NCBI RefSeq assembly: GCF_010500835.1
Contig: NZ_JAAAMJ010000009.1
Location: 90,841-154,840, forward strand
Origin: Aurantimonas aggregata
GTDB taxonomy: Bacteria; Pseudomonadota; Alphaproteobacteria; Rhizobiales; Rhizobiaceae
DNA length: 64,000 nt
Direction: 5' to 3'
The notes below the pieces were generated by a model. It made no database searches. It saw nothing but the letters and a program-made list of their open reading frames with translations, and was not told where the DNA came from. Numbering within the stretch: the first letter of the stretch is position 1; each line of letters opens with the position of its first letter. Positions 18,465-27,530 of the stretch are shown one piece after another. Made by a program: the position numbers and the translations under genes.

Positions 18465-19420
18465 GCGAGACGGGCGAAGGCGCGGTCTCGCTGCGCCTCC
18501 TGTCGATCTTCGCGGCAATGATGGGCGGCGCCACGACCCAGGAGGCCGCCGAGCGCCTGAAGATGTCGCAGCCGGCCGTCTCGAACGGCATCCGGCAACT
18601 GGAGACGGCGCTCGGCGTCACGTTGTTCGAGCGGCTGCACCGGCGCCTGCAGCCCACCGAGGAAGCCTTCCTGCTGTTCGAGGAGATCCGGCCGATCTTT
18701 CCCATCCTGCGCGGGTTCGAGGCGCGGGCGCGGGCGATGCGCTCGGGCCTGTCGGGTCGCCTGCGCGTCCTGTCGACGCCGCCGCTCGGCCACAGCGTCG
18801 GCGCCCAAGCGCTCGGCGCGTTGCTCGAAGCCCGCCCGGAGGTCAACGTCTCCTACGACGTGCGGCGGCTGGAGCACGTGCTGGAGGCGGTTCAGAACGG
18901 CGCCGTCGACCTCGGCCTCGGGCTCGGGCTGGAATCGCATCCCGCGCTCAACGTCGAGGTCGTGGCACGCGTCGACATGGTGTGCCTGTTGCCGGCGGCG
19001 AGCCCGCTTGCCGGCCAGGACCACATCCGGGCCGGCGACCTCTTCGGCGACGGCCTGATCGGCCTCGAGGCGGAATCGCGCCTCGGCCAGGCGGTCCGCC
19101 TCGCCTTCGAACGCGACGGCGCGCATTACGCCCCGCGCGTCGAGGTCCGCTATTGCTCGACCGCCGCCGTGCTCGCGGCGACGGTTCCGGCGGCGACCAT
19201 CGTCGACCCGTTCAGCGCCGCCCTGCGCGCGCCGACGCTGGTCGAACGCCCGTTCGCACCGGCCTGCAGCGTCCCGGTGGCGCTGTTCTTTCGCCGCGGC
19301 GTGCCGCGCTCGCGCCTCGTCCAGGCCTTCGTCACCTATGTGCGCGCGGCGCTGAAGGATTTCACCGCCGAGGCCGCCGCGATGCCGGCCGAGCCCACCA
19401 TGAACGGACCTGCCGGATGA
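18461..19420 (+). CDS. LysR-family transcriptional regulator of the hydantoin operon
   Basis: 319-residue LysR-type regulator. The N-terminal winged helix (QEAAERLKMSQPAVSNGIRQLE, here split by memory at about residues 27-48) is followed by the substrate-binding domain. It lies inside the operon, overlapping the racemase stop and the next start by 4 bp, so it is probably autoregulated with the catabolic genes. The inverted AATATTTGC pair upstream of the operon is a candidate site. The inducer may be a hydantoin or carbamoyl amino acid. Confidence 0.86.
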   Translation: MSETGEGAVSLRLLSIFAAMMGGATTQEAAERLKMSQPAVSNGIRQLETALGVTLFERLHRRLQPTEEAFLLFEEIRPIFPILRGFEARARAMRSGLSGRLRVLSTPPLGHSVGAQALGALLEARPEVNVSYDVRRLEHVLEAVQNGAVDLGLGLGLESHPALNVEVVARVDMVCLLPAASPLAGQDHIRAGDLFGDGLIGLEAESRLGQAVRLAFERDGAHYAPRVEVRYCSTAAVLAATVPAATIVDPFSAALRAPTLVERPFAPACSVPVALFFRRGVPRSRLVQAFVTYVRAALKDFTAEAAAMPAEPTMNGPAG

Positions 19421-20043
19421 CCCAAGGAATCGACATCGCGATGGACACGCTGTCGGCGCAGCAGCGCTACAAGCTGCTCTGCGCCATCGTCATTCCGCGG
19501 CCGATCGCGCTGGTGACGACGCTCGGGCGCGACGGCGTAACCAACGCGGCACCGTTCTCCTTCTTCAACGTCTTCTCGGAGACGCCGCCGCTGGTGATCC
19601 TCGGCCTGCAGGCCAAGCCTGACGACACGCCCAAGGATACGACGCGCAACATCCGCCGGACCGGGGAGTTCGTGGTCAATCTCGTCGATGAGGCGATGGC
19701 GGAATCGATGAACGTCTGTGCCGGCGACTTTCCGTCCGACACCAGCGAGATCGGCCCGGCGGGGCTCAACCTTTCGCCATCCGCCAAGGTCGCTCCGGCA
19801 CGGATCACCGAGGCGCCCTTCGCGCTGGAGTGCCGGCGCCACACGATGCTGTCCTTCGGACCGGAGCGCGATCTCCTCGTTGGCGAGGTACTGCAGGTCC
19901 ACGCCCGCGAGGGGCTGCTCGATGCCGGGACGCTGCATGTCGACATCGAGCGCTACCGGCCGCTCGGGCGCCTCTTTGCGGACCTCTATGCCCGCCAGCG
20001 CGACATCATCACGCTGAAACGCCAGCATCCCGGCAAAAGCTGA
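19417..20043 (+). CDS. Flavin-reductase-like (DIM6/NTAB) domain protein
   Basis: FMN-binding split-barrel protein of 208 residues, with IPRPIALVTTLGRDGVTNAAPFSFF (family N-terminal signature, residues about 26-50), RNIRRTGEFVVNLV and LVGEVLQVH. Members either reduce flavin for a two-component monooxygenase or are flavoproteins of unknown activity. No oxygenase lies in this operon, so the partner is missing or the protein acts alone. The ATG overlaps the LysR stop, placing it last in the hydantoin transcript. Confidence 0.8.
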   Translation: MTQGIDIAMDTLSAQQRYKLLCAIVIPRPIALVTTLGRDGVTNAAPFSFFNVFSETPPLVILGLQAKPDDTPKDTTRNIRRTGEFVVNLVDEAMAESMNVCAGDFPSDTSEIGPAGLNLSPSAKVAPARITEAPFALECRRHTMLSFGPERDLLVGEVLQVHAREGLLDAGTLHVDIERYRPLGRLFADLYARQRDIITLKRQHPGKS

Positions 20044-20221
20044 ACGCCGACGACGCCGGCCTGAGGTCGGCGATCGAGCGATGGGACGGATCGGCCCGGT
20101 CAATCGCCGGCCGGGTCAGGGGCGGACGGGGATCATGCGGGCATCCCTCAAGCCGGCACCGGTCTCGCCCGATCGCGCATGCGCCCCATATGGCAGGGCT
20201 TCAACCCGTTCGGAGTTTTTC

Positions 20222-20455
20222 ATGACCGATGACGAAGCCGCTGCCGAGGAGCGCAACGAGACGCTCATCGCCGAACGTGGCGAACGCGCGATCTACCGGT
20301 TCGAATCGAAGAAGCCGGATGGGATCTGGCTGACGATGTATCGGGGCCAGGATCGGATCCGCATGCCCGACGGCCGGGACATCGAGGCGCCGGCGCATCC
20401 GACATTCGCCAGCGAAGATCAGGCCCGCGAATGGCTGGACGCGCGGGAAGACTGA
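20222..20455 (+). CDS. Small hypothetical protein, 77 residues
   Basis: Acidic, soluble-looking protein that starts MTDDEAAAEERNETL and contains an amphipathic strand-rich centre (YRFESKKPDGIWLTMYRG) and an acidic end, DQAREWLDARED. I do not recognise a family. Codon use is ordinary for the region. The ATG at 20222 has only a weak AG-rich upstream stretch (CGGAG). It stands alone, 178 bp after the flavin-reductase-like gene, and may be an independent small gene. Confidence 0.55.
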   Translation: MTDDEAAAEERNETLIAERGERAIYRFESKKPDGIWLTMYRGQDRIRMPDGRDIEAPAHPTFASEDQAREWLDARED

Positions 20456-20690
20456 TCCCGCCGGCAGGCGATCTCCGAGGACGTGGAAGGTGCGCCCGAG
20501 ATCTGGTGCCGAGAAGGCCGGCGCGAAGCCTCCTCCTCATCGCCGCTCGATGGCAGGCCATCGCCGTGCCGGATCCTGCCCGCGGCAGCACCGCGACGAT
20601 CCTTGCGCAGCTGCTGGCAGCCCGCCCGGTCATATGCGCCCCATCAGTTCCGCCGGGATGGACGGCAGGTCGCGACCAAGTGGGACGCCC

Positions 20691-21659
20691 TCAAGCCTTG
20701 CCGAAGATGCCCGGCGCAAGTCCCGCGAAGCGGCGGGACAGCTCGGCCAGCAGGATGTTCTGGGCAACGGCAGCCAACTCGTTGGCATAAACTTCGAACT
20801 CTCCGCGGCGGGAGGCAACGAGCAGCTGCCTTGCCAGTCCCGGCCCGGGAAGAGGAAGGACGGAAACGCCCTCGATATGCGCCAGGCCCTGCAGGATGCA
20901 GAGCGGCGTGGTGATGGCGACGCCTGCTCCGTTCGCGACCATCGCCACGATGGCATCCGACATGTCGAACTCGAAGACCCGCCGGGCCGCGATGTCGGCC
21001 TTTCGCAGGTGCTGATCGACCTGCGCCCCGACATAGGAGCGTTGGCTGTGGCGCACGAGGACATGCGCGTCGAGGATCTCCCGCAGGCCCCGCCCCTCGA
21101 TCGCAGCGACGGCAGAACCCTGGACCAGAAGGACATAGTGCTCGATCAGGATCGGCCTGACTTCGAAGCCGGCGCGCTCGGCCGGATCGCAGGTGATCGC
21201 GACGTCGATCCGCCGTCGCGACAGCGCTTCGCCGAGTTCGCTCGACAGGCCGGACACGCCGGTGAGCCGGAGCGCGGGGCGGGCCGCGCCCATGTGCCGG
21301 AAAATCCTCGCCGCGATCGTGCCCGCCACCGTGTCGACGAGACCGATCCGCAGGTCGACGGCGCCAGACGCCGCGGCCGCCGCCCGGACCTTGCCGGCGA
21401 TGCCGTCCAGGATGACGTCGAGACTCTGCATTTCCGACAACAGCGCCTGGCCGGCGGCCGTCGGCATGAGCGGTCGCACGTCGCGGTGCAGCAGTTTCGC
21501 GCCGAAATGCTCCTCTGCCTTGCGCACGGCCTGCGAGATCGCCGAGGGGCTGACGGCGAACCGCCCCGCGGCGTCGCGCATGCTGCCGGCCTCGATCGCG
21601 CTGGCTGCCATGCGAAGCGCCGTCAAGTCCACGTGCCGCTCCCTGCAATCCGGCTTCAT
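20691..21659 (-). CDS. LysR-family transcriptional regulator
   Basis: 322-residue LysR regulator. The winged helix spans about residues 12-70 (AGSMRDAAGRFAVSPSAISQAVRKAEE in part) with the usual LHRDVRPLMPTAAGQAL, then a co-inducer domain. It is transcribed away from the N-methyl-amino-acid oxidase and its importer, so it probably controls them. A GTG 9 codons in could be the true start. The duplicated CTGACCA-N5-TGGTCAG elements in the shared intergenic region are possible targets, although their form is not a classic T-N11-A site. Confidence 0.85.
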   Translation of the reverse strand: MKPDCRERHVDLTALRMAASAIEAGSMRDAAGRFAVSPSAISQAVRKAEEHFGAKLLHRDVRPLMPTAAGQALLSEMQSLDVILDGIAGKVRAAAAASGAVDLRIGLVDTVAGTIAARIFRHMGAARPALRLTGVSGLSSELGEALSRRRIDVAITCDPAERAGFEVRPILIEHYVLLVQGSAVAAIEGRGLREILDAHVLVRHSQRSYVGAQVDQHLRKADIAARRVFEFDMSDAIVAMVANGAGVAITTPLCILQGLAHIEGVSVLPLPGPGLARQLLVASRRGEFEVYANELAAVAQNILLAELSRRFAGLAPGIFGKA

Positions 21660-21725
21660 CCGAAAATTAGTATCGCTTCATCTATTGCCGTTTTGGCGCG
21701 CCTTAGTCTAGGCTCGTGCTCAATT

Positions 21726-21789
21726 AAGTGACCTGACCAGGAATTGGTCAGGGAGGTAAGTGACCTGACCAGGAAATGGTCAGAGAGGG
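21726..21789 (+). repeat. Tandem 32-bp repeat with hairpin, upstream of the oxidase gene
   Basis: Two near-identical 32-bp units (21726-21757 and 21758-21789) each hold the perfect dyad CTGACCA-N5-TGGTCAG (21733-21751 and 21765-21783) followed by a purine-rich GGGAGG or AGAGAGGG and then TA-AGTGA or TA-GTGATG. The second unit supplies the Shine-Dalgarno site and start region of the oxidase gene (ATG 21795). The unit thus looks like a duplicated operator or duplicated leader hairpin plus ribosome site. Confidence 0.7.
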
Positions 21790-21794
21790 TAGTG

Positions 21795-22958
21795 ATGGAT
21801 TTCGACGTAGCGGTGATCGGCCTTGGCGCGATGGGAAGCGCCATCCTCTACCAGCTGTCGAAACTCGGCGTCCGCTGCGTCGGCATCGACCGTCACGATC
21901 CGCCTCATGCGATGGGATCCAGCCATGGCGATACGAGAATCACCCGGCAGGCGGTCGGCGAGGGCGAGGACTACGTCCCCTTCGTCAAGGCCTCCCACGC
22001 GATCTGGCGGGAACTCGAGCGTGAAACCGGCGAGCCGCTGCTGACCGAATGCGGCACGCTGATCGTCGCGACCGCCGGCGGTGAGACCTGGCACCATGGC
22101 AAGCCCGCCTTCGTCGAGCGGACGCGGCTCGCCGCCGAGCGCTTCGCCATCCCGCACGAGATGCTCGACGCCAGCGTCCTCCACGCGCGCTATCCACACC
22201 TGATCGGGCTCCGCGGCGACGAGATCGGCTATTTCGAGCCGGGTGGCGGCTATGTGCGCCCCGAAGCCTGCATCGCCGCCCAGATCACCATGGCGCGTCG
22301 GAACGGCGCCGAGGTGAGAACCGAGACGATCGTGCGCTCGATCCGGCCGGTCTTCGGCGGCAGCGAGATCGAAACCGATCGCGGGACGATGACGGCCGAA
22401 AAGGTCGTCGTCGCGGCCGGCGCCTGGATACCCGGCCTGCTCGGCGACGGCTTCCCTCCCATCCTGTCCGTCTCGCGGCAGGTCCTGCACTGGTTCGAGA
22501 TGGAAGACACGGCACCGCCGGCTACCGACTGGCCGGTGACGATATGGATGCACGGCGCGGGGGAGGAGGATTATCTCTACAGCTTTCCCTCCCAGGAGGG
22601 GGAACATACGCTCAAGGTCGCGACGGAGCAGTATTCGGTGACGACAGACATCGAGACCATGAGCCGAGAGGTCACCGCCGGCGAGTCGGCGGTCATGTTC
22701 GATACCCACGTCAAGGGACGCCTCGCCGGCGTGTCGCCGCGCGTCGCGAAGGCGGCCAGCTGCGTCTATTCGACGACGCCCGACCGCGGCTTCGTTCTCG
22801 ATCACCTGCCGACGGCGCCGGGCACGTTCGTCGTGTCGGCCTGCTCCGGCCACGGCTTCAAGCATTCGGCGGGGATCGGCCTTGCGGTCGCCGGCGCCGT
22901 CGCCGGACGCTCCGCCGATTTCGACCTGTCCGCATTCTCGATCGCCCGTTTCGGGTGA
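21795..22958 (+). CDS. N-methyl-L-tryptophan oxidase / monomeric sarcosine oxidase-like flavoenzyme
   Basis: FAD-dependent oxidase of N-methylated amino acids giving the amino acid, formaldehyde and H2O2. 387 residues, as in MTOX/MSOX. The dinucleotide motif GLGAMG is at 9-14, with GSSHGDTRITRQA as in MTOX. Cys323 in SCVYSTTPD corresponds to the cysteine that binds FAD covalently in this family, and CSGHGFKHS is the conserved C-terminal flavin loop. The ATG at 21795 follows AGAGAGGG; a longer TTG frame would translate the leader repeat. An amino-acid importer follows, so substrate uptake and demethylation are probably coupled. Confidence 0.87.
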   Translation: MDFDVAVIGLGAMGSAILYQLSKLGVRCVGIDRHDPPHAMGSSHGDTRITRQAVGEGEDYVPFVKASHAIWRELERETGEPLLTECGTLIVATAGGETWHHGKPAFVERTRLAAERFAIPHEMLDASVLHARYPHLIGLRGDEIGYFEPGGGYVRPEACIAAQITMARRNGAEVRTETIVRSIRPVFGGSEIETDRGTMTAEKVVVAAGAWIPGLLGDGFPPILSVSRQVLHWFEMEDTAPPATDWPVTIWMHGAGEEDYLYSFPSQEGEHTLKVATEQYSVTTDIETMSREVTAGESAVMFDTHVKGRLAGVSPRVAKAASCVYSTTPDRGFVLDHLPTAPGTFVVSACSGHGFKHSAGIGLAVAGAVAGRSADFDLSAFSIARFG

Positions 22959-23005
22959 TGGGGATGATACACCACCGGAACGTTCAACAACCCACGGAGA
23001 AAGTC

Positions 23006-23818
23006 ATGCGAAACACCACGTCATTCGTCCTTGCGATGGCCGCGACGGCTCTTGCCAGCGGATCGATCGCAAACGCTGCGAGCCTCGATGAAATCAAGGA
23101 ACGCGGCAAGATCGTCATCGGCGTGAAGGCCGACTACAAGCCGTTCGGCTTCCGCGATCCTTCGGGCGCCATCGTCGGCATCGAGCCCGATCTCGCCGCA
23201 GCGCTGGCCGAAACGCTCGGCGTCGAGCTGGAACTCGTGCCGGTCATTTCCGCCAACCGCATCGAATTCCTGCAGCAGGGCCGGGTCGACGCCCTGATCG
23301 CGACGATGTCCGACAAGCCGGAGCGCCGCAAGAGCGTCCAGGCGATCGAGCCGCTCTACTATTCCGACTCCGTCAACGTCCTCGTCAACGACCGCGCCAA
23401 CATCACGTCCTGGGAAGATCTCAGCGGCAAGCCGGTCTGCGCCACCAGCGGCGCCTGGTACAACAAGAACGTCGAGCAGGAGTACGGCGCCGAGATCGTC
23501 GCCTTCGACGGGTCCGACAAGCCGCTGCTCGCCCTCCAGCAGGGCAAGTGCGTCGGCTACGTCTACGACCAGAGCTACATCCAGGGCCAGCTTCTCGACC
23601 CGTCCTGGGAAGGCAACTACTCGATGCCGCTCGAGGGCATCCTCGAAACGCCATGGATGATGGCCGTCGCCAACGGCAACGACAGCCTGCAGAAGGCCAT
23701 GGAGGAAGAGACGGTGAAGTGGCTGAAGGACGGCACCATCGTCGAGCTCGAGGAAAAATACGGCATCCAGCCTTCCGCCTATTCCCAGCGCATGCACCAG
23801 GAATACGAAAGCAAGTAA
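23006..23818 (+). CDS. Amino-acid ABC transporter substrate-binding protein (family 3)
   Basis: Periplasmic binding protein of 270 residues with a signal peptide of about 25 residues (ATALASGSIANA-AS). The mature start ASLDEIKERGKIVIGVKADYKPFG has the classical opening of the family, shown here whole once. CGGAGA lies 10 bp before the ATG at 23006. It is the first gene of a four-gene importer placed behind the N-methyl-amino-acid oxidase with a 47-bp gap, so it probably binds an amino acid such as an N-methyl derivative. A G+C-rich stretch with GCCGGC(C) repeats follows at 23830-23855. Confidence 0.86.
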   Translation: MRNTTSFVLAMAATALASGSIANAASLDEIKERGKIVIGVKADYKPFGFRDPSGAIVGIEPDLAAALAETLGVELELVPVISANRIEFLQQGRVDALIATMSDKPERRKSVQAIEPLYYSDSVNVLVNDRANITSWEDLSGKPVCATSGAWYNKNVEQEYGAEIVAFDGSDKPLLALQQGKCVGYVYDQSYIQGQLLDPSWEGNYSMPLEGILETPWMMAVANGNDSLQKAMEEETVKWLKDGTIVELEEKYGIQPSAYSQRMHQEYESK

Positions 23819-23881
23819 GCCTCGATCGGAGCCGGCCGGGCAACGCGGCCGGCTCCCGTCTTCCTCGCCCGGGATTCCTCC

Positions 23882-24631
23882 ATGCTTTTGACCATTGCGG
23901 ACTGGTTCCGTGAGCTGAACGAGACCACCGGTCTCAACTTCACGGTGTTCTACGACGCCTACGACGCCCGCAATTTCTTTGAAGGCATCTGGGTCACGAT
24001 CCAGCTGACGATCGCTTCCGTGCTGATCAGTATCGTCATCGGCGTCGTCGGAGCGTTCGTGCAGACGGCCGGCCCGTTCTGGGCCCGCGCGCTGATCGAC
24101 GGTTTCGTCTCGGTGTTCCGGAACACGCCGCCGCTCGTCCAGATGTTCTTTTTCTACTTCGGCATCGGCAGCCTGCTTCCGGCCTCCTACAACGACATCG
24201 GCCTCATCGAGCCATGGCTCACCAGCTTCCAGTGGGCGGTGCTCGCTTTGTCGCTGTTCGCCGGCGCCTTCAACATCGAGATCTTTCGCTCCGGCATCGA
24301 GGCTGTTCCGCGCACGACCGCCGAGGCCGCCGAGGCGCTGGGCTACACCAGCTTCGGCCGGTACCGCCATGTCGTCCTGCCGCTGGCCCTGCGCATCTGC
24401 CTGCCGGCGCTGACCAACAATCTCGTCAACCTGCTCAAGACGACCACGCTCGCCTACACGATCGCCGTGCCCGAGACGCTCTACGCCGTCAGGCAGATCT
24501 GGACCGAGGCCCAGAACGTGCCGGAAATGATGTCGCTGCTCCTGATCGTCTACATCGTCCTGGTCGGGATCCTCGTCTGGATCATGCACATCTGGCAGCG
24601 CTCGCTCGAAATACCCGGATATGGCCGATGA
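23882..24631 (+). CDS. Amino-acid ABC transporter permease (first)
   Basis: Inner-membrane channel subunit of HisMQ type, 249 residues. It contains SVFRNTPPLVQMFFFYFG, EIFRSGIEAVPRTTAEAAEALGY (coupling loop region) and VLPLALRICLPALTNN, as in glutamate/aspartate-type importers. Its stop overlaps the next permease start by 4 bp (ATGA). About five membrane segments are visible. Confidence 0.87.
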   Translation: MLLTIADWFRELNETTGLNFTVFYDAYDARNFFEGIWVTIQLTIASVLISIVIGVVGAFVQTAGPFWARALIDGFVSVFRNTPPLVQMFFFYFGIGSLLPASYNDIGLIEPWLTSFQWAVLALSLFAGAFNIEIFRSGIEAVPRTTAEAAEALGYTSFGRYRHVVLPLALRICLPALTNNLVNLLKTTTLAYTIAVPETLYAVRQIWTEAQNVPEMMSLLLIVYIVLVGILVWIMHIWQRSLEIPGYGR

Positions 24632-25467
24632 CCGAGGATTTGCGTTCCGGCCGCCTGGCCGTCCTTCTCCCGCCCCGCCAGAGAACCGCCGCGGTCCGCT
24701 CGGGCGCGATCTTCGGCTGCGCCGCCCTGGTCATCGCCCTCGTCGCCATTGCCGGCGTCGCACGCTCGCAGGGCGTCGAGACCGGGCCGGATTCATGGGT
24801 GACGGTGCTGATGCGGTGGAGCCCGCTGCTGCTCGGCGGGTTCGCCTTCAACATCGCGATCTCGCTGATCGCCATGACGATCGGCACCGTTCTGGGCGCC
24901 GGTCTCGGCATCGGCCTGCTCAGCGAGAACGCGTTCATCCAGAGGGTCTCCTGGTGCGTGATGCAGTTCTTCCGCAACTCGCCCTGGCTCGTCCTCTTGT
25001 TCTTCGCCATGTTCCTGGTGCCCTTCCAGATCAGGATCGGCGACACCGTCATCCCGCTGCCCGGATGGATCAAGGCCTGCGTCGGGTTTTCGCTGCCGGT
25101 CATGGCCAATGTCGCGGAGATCGTGCGCGGCGCGGTGAAGTCGCTGCCGGCGACCCAGTGGGAAGCGGCGGAGTCGCTTGCCTTCACCCGCCGGCAGACG
25201 ATGTGGATGATCATCCTGCCGCAATGCTTCCGGCGCATGCTGCCGCCCTGGATGAACCTCTATTCGCTCATCACCATGGCGACCGTGCTCGCCTCGGTCG
25301 TGGGGGTCTCGGAAATGCTGACCCTGACCTCCGACGTCCATGCCGCCGAAGGCGGCCGCCCGTCGCTGTTCGCGCCGCTCTACGGCTTCGCACTGGTCTG
25401 CTTCTTCCTCTATTGCTACCCGATCGGGCGGCTGACCGTTTACCTTGAGAGACGCCTTCATGTCTGA
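24628..25467 (+). CDS. Amino-acid ABC transporter permease (second)
   Basis: 279-residue partner permease with a longer N-terminal cytoplasmic leader (about 30 residues) before its first helix. [14 protein letters not shown], the coupling loop [14 protein letters not shown] and [15 protein letters not shown] identify the family. It overlaps the preceding gene by ATGA and the ATPase start by 8 bp, so the importer is translated as a coupled unit. Confidence 0.87.
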   Translation: MTEDLRSGRLAVLLPPRQRTAAVRSGAIFGCAALVIALVAIAGVARSQGVETGPDSWVTVLMRWSPLLLGGFAFNIAISLIAMTIGTVLGAGLGIGLLSENAFIQRVSWCVMQFFRNSPWLVLLFFAMFLVPFQIRIGDTVIPLPGWIKACVGFSLPVMANVAEIVRGAVKSLPATQWEAAESLAFTRRQTMWMIILPQCFRRMLPPWMNLYSLITMATVLASVVGVSEMLTLTSDVHAAEGGRPSLFAPLYGFALVCFFLYCYPIGRLTVYLERRLHV

Positions 25468-26224
25468 GAACGCCGCCGCGGATCGGCCGTCGCCCCGCCC
25501 CCTCGTCCAGTTGATCGACGTCCACAAATCATTCGGCGAACTGGAGGTGCTGAAGGGGATCGACCTCAGCATCCAGAAGGGCGAGGTTGCCTGCGTGATC
25601 GGCCCGTCCGGGTCCGGCAAGTCGACCCTGATCCGGTGCATCAACGCCTTGATCCCGGTGACGTCGGGAACGATCCGCGTCGACGACATCGAGGTGAGCG
25701 ATCCGAAGGTCGACAAGCTGACGCTGCGCCGGCGCGTCGGCATGGTCTTCCAGCAGTACAATCTCTTTCCCCACAAGACGGCGCTGCAGAACATCATGAT
25801 GGCGCCCTGCCACGTCCTCAAGCAGGACAAGGCCGAGGTGGAGGTGCGTGCCCGCAAGCTGATGGCGAAGGTGAAGCTGGAAGGAAAGGAGAACGTCTAT
25901 CCGGGCGAACTTTCCGGCGGACAGCAGCAGCGGGTCGCGATCGCCCGAAGCCTGGCGATGCAGCCCGACGTGATGCTGTTCGACGAGGTGACGGCCGCGC
26001 TCGACCCCGAGACCGTCCAGGAAGTCCTGTCGACGATCCGCGAGCTCGCGGAGGAAGGAATGACCTGCGTCCTCGTCACCCACGAGATGGGCTTTGCCCG
26101 CGAGGTCGGCGACCACGTCTATTTCACCGACAAGGGCACCATCGTCGAGCACGGGCCCCCGCAGGAATTCTTCGCCGCCCCCAGGGACGAGCGAACCCGG
26201 AAGTTCCTTTCGCAGGTTCTCTGA
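25460..26224 (+). CDS. Amino-acid ABC transporter ATP-binding protein
   Basis: 254-residue cytoplasmic ATPase of GlnQ type for the importer behind the N-methyl-amino-acid oxidase. It has Walker [26 protein letters not shown], signature [15 protein letters not shown], Walker [15 protein letters not shown] and the switch THEMGFA. The Walker B neighbour reads DEVTAALDP where most paralogues have DEPTSALDP, a known variant. Translation starts within the last codons of the permease gene. It is convergent with the deacylase gene 54 bp away. Confidence 0.9.
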   Translation: MSENAAADRPSPRPLVQLIDVHKSFGELEVLKGIDLSIQKGEVACVIGPSGSGKSTLIRCINALIPVTSGTIRVDDIEVSDPKVDKLTLRRRVGMVFQQYNLFPHKTALQNIMMAPCHVLKQDKAEVEVRARKLMAKVKLEGKENVYPGELSGGQQQRVAIARSLAMQPDVMLFDEVTAALDPETVQEVLSTIRELAEEGMTCVLVTHEMGFAREVGDHVYFTDKGTIVEHGPPQEFFAAPRDERTRKFLSQVL

Positions 26225-26278
26225 GCGGGCGACGGCCACGCTCGACCGGATGCAGGGGTTGCACGCTCGGCCTGGCGC

Positions 26279-27481
26279 TCAGGCGCGAAGGCGACGGGGC
26301 TCCTGCCGGCCTCCCTGCGCTGCGTCCGCCGCCCAGTTGATCAGGCCGGCGAGGAAGGCGTCGCAGCGTTCAAGCTGGGCGATCTCGACATATTCGTCCG
26401 GGCGGTGCGCCTCGGCGATGCGGCCGGGGCCGCAGATGACGGTCTCGATGCCGAGGATCTCCTTGAAACGGCCGGCCTCGGTGCCGTAGGCGACCTTGGC
26501 GTGGCCATTGCTGCCGGCAAAGCGCTGGGCGAGCTTGACGAGTCCGCTCTCGGGCGCGGTCTCGATTCCCGGCACGGCGGCGAAGACCTCGATCGCGATC
26601 CCCGCCTCGGGGGCGATGGCCCGCATCTCCGTCTCCAGCACGTCCCGGGCGTAAGCCGCGATCTCCGCAACCAGCGCGTCCGGGTCCTCCCCCGGCATGA
26701 CGCGGAACTCGAACTCGAATTGGCAGGCATCGGGCACGATGTTCAGCGCGGTCCCGCCGTGGATCTTGCCGGTATGCGCCGTGGTGAAGGGTACGTCGTA
26801 GGCCTCGTCGCGCTTGCCTTCGCGGGCGAGGCGCGCGCCGATTTCCCGTAATCGGGCGATGAACAGGGCCGCATATTCGATCGCGTTGACACCCTGTGGC
26901 GCCAGCGAGGAGTGGCAGGCGCGGCCGGTCACCGTGACCCTCGCCGAGCGCTTTGCCTTGTGCGCGACCACGACTGCCATCGAGGTCGGCTCGCCGACGA
27001 CGCAGTATTGCGGCAGGGTGGCGCGGCCCTTCAGGGCTTCCAGCAGCCCGACGACGCCGACGCATCCAACCTCCTCGTCATAGGAGAATGCGAGATGAAT
27101 CGGACGCGCGAGATCGGTGGCAAGCATGTTCGGCACCGCGGCAAGGACGCAGGCGATGAAACCCTTCATGTCGCAGGCGCCGCGGCCATGGAGCCTTCCG
27201 TCCCGCTTCGTTAGGGTGAAGGGGTCGCTCCGCCATTCCTGCCCCGCCACCGGCACGACGTCGGTATGGCCCGACAGGACGATGCCCGGCACGTCTGCCG
27301 GGCCGATCGTCGCCCAGAGATTGGCCTTCTGGCCGCTGGCGTCATAGACGCGCTCGCTCGCCACCCCGAAACCCGCGAGATAGGCCTCTACGAAATCGAT
27401 GAGCGCGAGGTTGGAGCCGCTGCTGGTCGTATCGAAGCCGACGAGATGGCGCAGGAATTCGGGGCTCGACTGGAGATGCAT
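26279..27481 (-). CDS. ArgE/DapE-type M20 deacylase (acetylornithine-deacetylase-like)
   Basis: Zinc-dependent amidohydrolase releasing amino acids from N-acyl derivatives, 400 residues. Metal and catalytic motifs: SGHTDVVPV (His and Asp), GACDMKGF, DEEVGCVG (catalytic and metal glutamates), GEPTSM, and the dimerisation-domain HSSLAPQGVNAIEYA. The length and motifs fit ArgE, but arginine biosynthesis is doubtful because the gene lies alone behind a LysR gene within a scavenging region. I chose the ATG ending at 27481, which follows the LysR stop by 49 bp; upstream sequence in frame belongs to the regulator gene region. Confidence 0.86.
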   Translation of the reverse strand: MHLQSSPEFLRHLVGFDTTSSGSNLALIDFVEAYLAGFGVASERVYDASGQKANLWATIGPADVPGIVLSGHTDVVPVAGQEWRSDPFTLTKRDGRLHGRGACDMKGFIACVLAAVPNMLATDLARPIHLAFSYDEEVGCVGVVGLLEALKGRATLPQYCVVGEPTSMAVVVAHKAKRSARVTVTGRACHSSLAPQGVNAIEYAALFIARLREIGARLAREGKRDEAYDVPFTTAHTGKIHGGTALNIVPDACQFEFEFRVMPGEDPDALVAEIAAYARDVLETEMRAIAPEAGIAIEVFAAVPGIETAPESGLVKLAQRFAGSNGHAKVAYGTEAGRFKEILGIETVICGPGRIAEAHRPDEYVEIAQLERCDAFLAGLINWAADAAQGGRQEPRRLRA

Positions 27482-27530
27482 GGAAGAAACTCCGACGGGC
27501 GCCGTTCGGGAGACGGCGCGGGGACGACGA

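Noticed and set aside
21726..21789. CRISPR-like reading of the tandem 32-bp repeat
   Set aside because: Only two units, no spacers and no cas genes; the units join directly and end in a ribosome site.
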